This document shows positions 57,586 through 64,000 of a stretch of 64,000 bases of DNA, one piece after another. This stretch comes from Leucosporidium creatinivorum. Taxonomy: Eukaryota > Basidiomycota > Microbotryomycetes > Leucosporidiales > Leucosporidiaceae. The stretch is from assembly GCA_001600635.1 (NCBI GenBank), contig BCKL01000016.1, forward strand, positions 362,449-426,448, in the 5' to 3' direction. Every line of letters begins with the position of its first letter. Position 1 is the stretch's first letter. The position numbers and the translations under genes were made by a program. The notes beneath the pieces were generated by a model that saw nothing but the letters and a program-made list of their open reading frames with translations, had not been told where the DNA came from and ran no database searches.

Positions 57586-57948
57586 CCTGAACCGAGTCCT
57601 GTGAACGCCTGAAGTTCCTCTTCGACGATGAGAGGCTTGTGGGCGAAGCGGACAAGTCCAGACTGTCGATTGGTGCTGTCCTGTGCTGCTCGGATGCACT
57701 ACAGACGAGCGAAACGAAGGCGAAAGAGAGCTGCCAGCGAGGGGCCCCCGAGAAAGGCCTAGATGGGCTGGGCGAGTGCGGGCGGGGCTGCCTGTGCTAC
57801 AGAAGCTGAGCGAACGTGTACGCGAGTAAGTCGAGACGAGGTAAAGTGGTAGGAAGCAGAGCCTAGTTGTCGACTTCGCCGCCGAAGCGCCCCCGCTCTT
57901 TCTCCTTGCTGCTTGCTCACGCTCCGCTTCTAGTTCGACCAGCCCGCC
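57586..57948. promoter_or_regulatory. Divergent promoter of the QutR-like and zinc-cluster genes
   Basis: A single intergenic space of 363 bp must carry both promoters of the head-to-head pair. It is GC-rich with no TATA box that I can support. If the two proteins regulate a common pathway or each other, operator sites for the zinc cluster would be expected here; no convincing CGG inverted pair was found by eye. Confidence 0.5.
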
Positions 57949-60900
57949 ATGGAAGGCGAATCGCCTGCAGGGGATGGCGGTCCGCCTACAAAGCGGCAGC
58001 GCGTTACCAAAGCTGTACGTACTTTCGTTGCTCTGCCTCTTGCTCGAACCGCGTGCTCACAGCGACTCTCGCCCTACAGTGCGACCAGTGAGAGCTCGTC
58101 AAGCTCTTGCGCTTCGTTCTGTAGCTGAGTTTCGGTCCTCGCAGATGCCGGAAGCGCAGGGTCAAATGCCAGACTTACGACGATGCCGAGCCTGGCGCTC
58201 CTTGTAGGATCTGCACCGAGATGGGGAGTGCCGCGGGATGTACGTTTACTCGGCCCAGCAAGAAGCGAGGACCTCAAGCTGGCTACGCCAAGAACCTCGC
58301 GGAAAAGATCTCTGCTTTCGAACGGCTTCTCGTAAGTATCGAATCACCCTCGAGGGCTTCAGCGAGTCGAAGGGCGCGCGTTGTGGGGAGGGTCCCCGCG
58401 TGTGGGCCTGAGGAGGGGGAGGCGCACTAGCAGCTGCAGGTTGTCAAGGATCCTGCGGTGTGTTAGGAGCTGCTGGGCGTCGAGCTGGCTGCTCCGCCGC
58501 CGGAATGGCAGCGCCGACCGGTGGAGGCCGGAGGCTTAGGAAGAGCGAGGCTTGGAGAGGCTGCAGAGCCGATGGGAGAGCTCGGATAGGCAGCATGCAC
58601 TATGGAAGCTCTGTGGGACCTCTCCGCTGACTCTCGCATCTCTTGCATGCTCGCAGGGTCACCTCATGCTCGTCCATCCTCCGACACTCTCGGTCTGCGA
58701 GACCTTCTTCTCCTCGTCATGCACGACTACCCCCTCAGAACAAACCACAGCCTTCAACTCTTCCTCACTCCCGCATCAGCTCGAATCGCACCCACTGAAA
58801 GGCTCGCCCACCTCCCCCGCCGACTCGCTCGACAAGCCCGTCGTCGCTCCTCCACCTCCTCCATCAAATCAATCAACCTCTGCGCCCCATGCAAGTAGTA
58901 GCGCCATGTCCATCGAAGACCGCATGAGCGTGAAAGACCCGTGGAGCCCGCCCGATGTCGGCGCCATCGGCAGCGGCATGAGTCCCTCGGCTCTCTCTGT
59001 CACAGGCTCAAGCTCCGGAGCGACATCCACGATCCTCAGCATGGGCCAACGACCCAGCCTCGGTGTACCTGGGAGCTCTTCTATGCACCCGCACCCTCTC
59101 CCACCGCCGGCAGCAGGAGGGAGTATGCCCTACTTCGGCGGAGCGGACCACGGCGCTCTGCAGACGCTCGCTAGCGCCGCGGTACCGGATCATCCGGAGT
59201 ACTACCCCTCGTACGGCGGACTACATGGGAGCGCGTTTGCCGGTGGAGGGAGGGCGATGGAGATTGAGGGAGTGACGGGGAATGGGCTGGGATTATCGAC
59301 GGGGTCAAATCAGATGGAGGGAGTCGTCTCGGGTGAGAGCAGGAGTGCGCCATACACGAGGTTCGTATCTTGAGTCTCCTTCGACCGAACGGCGAGTTCG
59401 AGTGCTGATTCTCTCCGTTCACAGCTCAAGCAATCCACCGAGCTCGGCGCCGATGATCCCCAGCCTGCCACCAGAGGCCATTCGTAACCAGCTACTCGAC
59501 CTATACTTCAACCAGATCGTTCATCCATCATATCCTATGCTCGTGAGCTGCCGGTCTCTCTTCTCTCTTCGACGGCGGACTGATCTTCGCTCCTCCTCGC
59601 AGGACAAGAGCCGCTTCTTTCGCTGGTCCGCCCACCTACCTCACCAAAACGCGCACACTTCCGTCGCGGCCTCCACCCTCCCTCCTGAACTCTTCCTCGC
59701 CGTCTACGCCTCGGTCGTCCCTTACCTCCCCTCTGCATCCGCCCGGCTCACTCACTCGGCAGCTGCCTTCGCCGCGGCGGGGAGGGATCATCTATATCAT
59801 TCCATGCACGATGCGAGGCTGGAGACGGTGCAGGCGTGTGTGCTACTCGCTCTGTGTGATTGGGGGCAGGGAGAACTGAATCGAGCTTGGGCGCTGAGCT
59901 GTGAGTTCGGTTGCTCGCTGGAGATGGGCTAGCAGAGCAGCTCGGGGCTGACTATCCCTCCTCTTTCACTGCCACAGGTCTCTCCATCGCCCTCTCCATC
60001 AATCTTGACCTCCACGTCTCCCTCCCCATCGCCCTCCCCGACCCCGACTCCATCCGCCTCAAAACCTTCCACTCAACGCTCATTCTTCACACCCTTCTCT
60101 CCCTCCGGCTAGCCCGAGCGCCAATGATTGTCCTAGAGGACTACGACATCCCTCTCCCTCCCATCGACGGTCCCGAGAACTTCGAACTCTGGCGGAGCGA
60201 CAAGAGCGCCGCTGTTCTCCGCTCGCAGCACGGATTGCCCGATTCGCCCGGCGGAAATGGCCGAGGCGGGCAGAGCCACGCCGTACGGTCCTGCGCCTTG
60301 TCGACTTTCAGCAAGCTGTCGTCCCTCTGCGCCATCGGCCTTTCGGTCCTTCGGTGGGGAGTATGTCCTCGGCGGGGGAATGGACAGGGGTTGGCAGTGG
60401 GAGATCAGGAGAGGCAGGAGCTGATTAGTAGTCTGCAGGCGTGGGAGCAGGATCTTCCGACGGATCTGCGATTGAGCGAGCAGATGAGGGGGGTGGAGAA
60501 GGTCGAGGAGAGGTCGAGGCATACAATTGAGCTGCATCTGGTGCTCTTCATGCTGTATCTCCGGCTGACGCCGCATAGGTGAGTCTTGTCTCTCTCCGAC
60601 TTCCCAGGTCGTCGCCTTCGCAGACTGACCCTCCACCTCTCGCAGCTCCTTCGCCGCTTCCTCCTTCGACCCCGCACCACAAGCTCTCGCCCTTCTCGCA
60701 CATCTCATCTCCCAATACCGCGACCTCTTCACCTTCCTCCGCTCCCTTCCCTCCGTCGAAGGCGTCCTTCACGGCCTCTCGCGCTCCCTCTTCCTCTCCG
60801 CCGACTATACACCACAGCAACACGACGCTTCACTCAAGGCCTACGAGGAGCTTTCTATGATCTTCCCGGTCGGCAAGACGAGCTTTGATGCGTTGAGAGG

Positions 60901-61598
60901 CAAGGTCGATGATCACCGAAGGGAGCTCGGACTTGTTCGAGGTGAGCTCTCGTTCGCTTCTTGATCTACTTCGCCCTGCGCTAACATCCTCCGGTCTCCG
61001 CTGATGCATAGGCATCCACCCCACGCCGAGCTCCTCCACCTCTCTCCTTCCTCCTCCTTCTCCATCCCCCGCCGGCGCAAGCGAGCCCTTTCAAGCCTTC
61101 CTCAACTACTCCTCCGACCTCGGCCCCTCGGCAAATCCATCTACCATCCTCGACTTTGGCTCATGGGATCAGTCGGACCTACTCGTATCGCTTGGACTCG
61201 TCTCGGGTGGGGGAGACCTGGCTGGAGGTTGGGGAGTGCCACCTCTCGCTGCTCCTGCGCCGAGCAATGCTGCCTTGCCGTTGCCCATCGAGGGGGAGAG
61301 CGGGTTCGCCTATGGGATGCCAGCGGGGTCGGACGGTACATCAGCAGCGATGGGCGGAGCAGGAGCAATGGTACAAATGGCAAAAGGAGGAGCAGGAGTA
61401 GGAACGATTGGCTCGCCGTCCGGCGCTGAGGCGGCGATGGTCATGAGCTGGCCACCACCACCTCCCGAGCAGTCGTTCTCGTCGCAGGCGACGCTCCCGC
61501 AGCAGCAGCCGACGGATCTGCTCAGTCGGTGGATTGGGCGGGGCGAGTTGGGCTTCGGCGCTGGCGGCGAAGGGCCAGCCGGCGGTGGTTCGTCGTAG
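57949..61598 (+). CDS. Zn2Cys6 transcription factor with Fungal_trans domain
   Basis: Starts MEGESPAGDGGPPTKRQRVT at 57949. The zinc cluster is built from three exons: KAC / DQ / CRKRRVKCQTYDD ... PCRIC ... GC, with longer loops than Gal4 (about 11 residues before the fourth Cys). Then comes SKKRGPQAGYAKNLAEKISA, the KRGP-x-GY lead typical of this family. After a Ser/Pro/Gly-rich linker the middle domain includes QLLDLYFNQIVHPSYPML, LPPELFLAVYASVVPYLPSA, RLETVQACVLLALCDWGQGE, NRAWALSGLSIALSINLDLH and RLARAPMIVLEDYDIPLPPI. A Gly/Pro/Ala-rich tail ends at 61596-61598. It is divergent from the QutR-like gene. Target genes are unknown; it lacks the AROM-like domains of the activator QutA, so it is not a direct QutA homologue. 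Confidence 0.87.
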
Positions 61599-61865
61599 TA
61601 GGGTAGCTGGGAGGGCGGGAGACGATTGCTTCATGTTGTTGGATTTGTAACCAGTGCACATCTGCGTGAGCTTTGTGAGAGCCCAGAGAGCTCGAAAGGG
61701 GTGCGAGGGCTCGGCTCTATCTCCAGCAGCGAAGCACGCTCCTTGTAACGGTCGAGCCTGACCCTGCATCCTGTACCATGACCTCGGTCCCTCGCTCTTG
61801 CAGCGAAGTCAAGCTTGCCTTCACAACGCGCTCCTTCGCCTCCTCCCTTTCGCTCGCCCAACTCG

Positions 61866-62696
61866 ATGACTTCGCTGCCGACTCCTTCGTTCACGCCGAC
61901 AGCTCGCTTTGAGCGAGTCCTCGCCCTGTTTGCTGCAGCCCACGCCGTCGACCCCGAGGGACAATCCTCCACCTATCACTCGAAGCTGGACGCCTCTGTT
62001 CGACAGCTCTCCTCGTCGTCTGCCAACCCTGTGCTGAGCCAGGGACCGAGTGAGGCGCTTCTGATTGCTGCTAATTCCCAGCACATCCGGCGGTGAGGCC
62101 TCCCTGCTCTGTATCATTGTCGCTCGCTGACCTTGCCTTATCCTGGCGGCAGATGGGAGAAGTAAGCTCGCTCGAAGAACCGTCGACCTACAGAGCTGAT
62201 CAGGACACCTCGCAGACCTCGCAGCGAGTATCCGATGGGACTAGTCGGCTACAAGACGTGGCGACACAAGCTTAATAGCTTCCACGCCGACGTCTCCCTC
62301 GCCGACATGACCGAAGCCGGCTACTCGCAGACGGAGGATGCAGAGCTATACTCTCGCGTGCGGGATCTGCTACTTAAGAAGACCCTCGCCCGTCCTCCTC
62401 TGCCCGATCCTCTCAAGGGTGAGCCGACCTCTGCCCTTTCTTCGGTCCCCTCGCTGACGCTCTCCTCCATAGATCCGGAGATGCACCTCTTTGAGGACGC
62501 CATCTGCATCGTCTTCCTCGCTCTGCAATTTGTCGACTTCTCGGAGAAGATTGCCGACGCCGACAAGATGGTCAACATCGTTCGGAAGACTTGGGTGAAG
62601 ATGAGCGCCGAGGGGCAGGCGGTCGTCGCGAGGGATCTGGTCGGTGGACTACCAGATGACCTCAAGGAGGTCGTGGGAAGGGCGTTGGCGGCCTGA
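61866..62696 (+). CDS. DUF4202 family protein
   Basis: Four exons, 61866-62092, 62153-62161, 62225-62418 and 62473-62696, total 217 residues. The second exon is only 9 nt yet restores the family sequence: AANSQHIRRWENEYPMGLVG. Other family blocks are TARFERVLALFAAAHAVDP near the start, YKTWRHKLNSFHADV, DAELYSRVRDLLLKKTL, EDAICIVFLALQFVDFSEKI and MVNIVRKTWVKMSAEGQAV. DUF4202 proteins occur in bacteria and fungi and are sometimes labelled glutamyl-tRNA synthetase-like; their role is not established. The conserved His in QHIRRW suggests a metal-binding HD-like helical fold (inference). Confidence 0.87.
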
Positions 62697-62951
62697 GCAT
62701 CAGTCTGAGATGTAGACAGACAAAATGTTGTACTGCTATATTGCCTTAAGCGGGGACCGGCCGAGCAAGAAGCGGCGATGAGAGGCGTACAGCGAAGAGG
62801 TGGACGCGGGTAGAGTGTCGGCGGAAGGAACAAAGTATTCCAGATGATGCTGCGTCGATATGTGCTTATCCATTGCCTTCGTTAGTAAGCTGCAGCGTTG
62901 CCGAAGCATCGCATCGCCGAGCTTTGACTGATCCCTGCTCCCCTCCCACAG

Positions 62952-63163
62952 TCTTCCTCCTCCCCGAGACCAAGAACATTCCCCTCGAGGAGATGGATCG
63001 CCTCTGGAACGAGTCCAACACCTGGAACGCCAACAAGATTGTCATGCGCGAGCTCCAGCGCGAGCACGAGGCCGTCGGCGGCGCTCCCAAGATGATCCAC
63101 CAGGACAAGCCCAACGGCGACGAGGAGCGCTTCGAGCGGTCGTCTTCCGAGATCAAGGCTTAG
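62952..63163 (+). pseudogene. Orphan last exon of an MFS sugar transporter
   Basis: Preceded by a clean acceptor (CTCCCACAG), the frame reads FLLPETKNIPLEEMDRLWN, the C-terminal signature PETK-x3-LEEMD of the sugar porter family, followed by a hydrophilic tail with WNANKIVMRELQREHEA and TAG at 63161-63163. None of the twelve membrane segments or the rest of the transporter is present upstream: 62697-62951 is non-coding and then the DUF4202 gene ends. The tail itself is free of stops and keeps good codon use, so the truncation looks recent or the exon is borrowed. Could also be an exon of an unannotated transcript. Confidence 0.65.
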
Positions 63164-63901
63164 GTTGGGGTTGGAGGCGGTCTCTTAGGGTGTATTTCGC
63201 ATAGTTGGGTCTCGGGCTTGACGAGGACGGCCGACGAGTTTGCTGAGTTGACTTGAGCTAACATTGTAACCTGTATCTCACATTTCGCATCACATTTGTT
63301 CGATGATCTGCGAGCTATGCGTCCAGCGAGAACCCGAGCCCACTCAAAGTGAGCCTGCAGCGAAGGAAAAGCCGACCGAGCCCAGCGCCGAGCTGCCTCT
63401 CCCACTTCCAGCCACAATCACCCGCACTTCGTGACGATGGAAAACCTTTCGGGGCAATCTCCTGACCATCGAAGTTCGTGCACCACGTCTCCTCGGCTCG
63501 ACAGAAGCGCAAGCTGGTCGCCGAGACTCTCCTTCTCGGCGGAGGTGCGAAAAGCTCAGGCTGCCTTCCGAGTCTTCAGTAATACACAACAGACTGTATG
63601 TACTACCCTGCATCCCTCGATTAGGCAAGGCGACCCACCTGCCACATAGATGTAGGTGCTAATCGGGAGTAAGTCCCGCTCCTTACTCGCCTTTTCAAGC
63701 CTAACTCCCTTCTCGCGAGCGCGGTTCGCGTCCCTTCTTAGCTCTCACCTCTTCTTCGCTCTCCGTCTACCCGCCTACCAAACGCATCAAGAAGCCTATA
63801 GAGGTCAACTTCTCACACATCATAGCCTCGCCAAGCTTTGCCCTTCTGCACCACTCTCGATTCCCATCCTCCCTCGTTCGCCGCTGGTTTCGCTTCGCGC
63901 T
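63164..63901. other. Intergenic region before the right-edge gene
   Basis: Contains the 3' flank of the transporter fragment and, from about 63680, a pyrimidine-rich stretch (TCTTCTTCGCTCTCC and similar) typical of promoters in this window, leading to an ATG at 63902. No other gene is seen. Confidence 0.5.
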
Positions 63902-64000
63902 ATGGCTCCTCACCCGACCTCGACGGACGGGATTCTTTCAGCAGACGCCCAGGTATGTACTCTGCTGCTCCAGCGCACCGAAGAGCCTAGCTGACGTGAT
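63902..64000 (+). CDS. First exon of a gene leaving the window
   Basis: ATG at 63902 opens MAPHPTSTDGILSADAQ, ending exactly at a GTATGT donor (63953), followed by GAGCTAGCTGACG, which carries the CTGAC branch motif seen in other introns here. The upstream pyrimidine-rich promoter supports a real start. Too short to identify. Confidence 0.5.

Overview
The window is a gene-dense stretch of a GC-rich, intron-rich fungal nuclear genome, most likely a basidiomycete yeast of the Rhodotorula/Sporobolomyces kind (Pucciniomycotina, Microbotryomycetes). I infer this from short introns with GTGAGY/GTAAGY donors and a CTGAC-type branch motif just before the acceptor (visible in nearly every gene), very short exons, high GC, the long-extended Zn2Cys6 regulators and the overall protein style. 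The species cannot be fixed from the sequence alone. Gene models below were spliced by eye; exon borders are stated where checked.

Layout. 0-2.5 kb: PMT2-type protein O-mannosyltransferase (minus, runs off the left edge). 2.8-6.2 kb: HID1 trafficking protein (minus, 5' end unresolved). 6.3-10.1 kb: gene-free, with a degenerate ~300-bp periodic repeat. 10.2-10.9 kb: ATP synthase epsilon subunit. 11-13 kb: gene-free. 13-14 kb: Rab4-like GTPase with an acidic insertion. 14.4-19.2 kb: replisome adaptor Ctf4/Mcl1. 19.5-22.6 kb: Zn2Cys6 regulator. 23-25.7 kb: long coiled-coil protein. 26.2 kb: SUMO-like-domain protein (minus). 27.1 kb: tiny histone-fold CENP-W. 28-29.8 kb: F-box-like protein (minus), divergent from PDX1 (30-31.2 kb), which converges on the splicing factor SYF1 (31.4-35.1 kb, minus). 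35.3 kb: small unknown gene. 36.3 kb: U6 snRNA (minus). 36.6 kb: decayed piece of a thiolase gene. 38-39.5 kb: a second SUMO-like-domain protein, interrupted by one in-frame TAG. 40.7-42.7 kb: peroxisomal 3-ketoacyl-CoA thiolase with PTS2. 43-46.4 kb: second Zn2Cys6 regulator (minus). 47.8-50.7 kb: PHO80-like cyclin holding a poly-G/100-N assembly gap. 52.4-53.8 kb: NOP16. 54-54.5 kb: truncated F-box gene. 54.7-57.6 kb: stand-alone SK-DHQase-SDH-like protein resembling the quinate repressor QutR/Qa-1S, divergent from a third Zn2Cys6 regulator (57.9-61.6 kb). 61.9-62.7 kb: DUF4202 protein. 63 kb: orphan last exon of a sugar transporter. 63.9 kb: first exon of a gene leaving the window.

Most genes are unlinked housekeeping functions. 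The one region that reads as a possible functional unit is 54.7-63.2 kb: an AROM-derived repressor-like protein head-to-head with a zinc-cluster regulator, with a transporter remnant nearby. I saw no CRISPR, rRNA, confident tRNA, intact transposon or virus-derived element.
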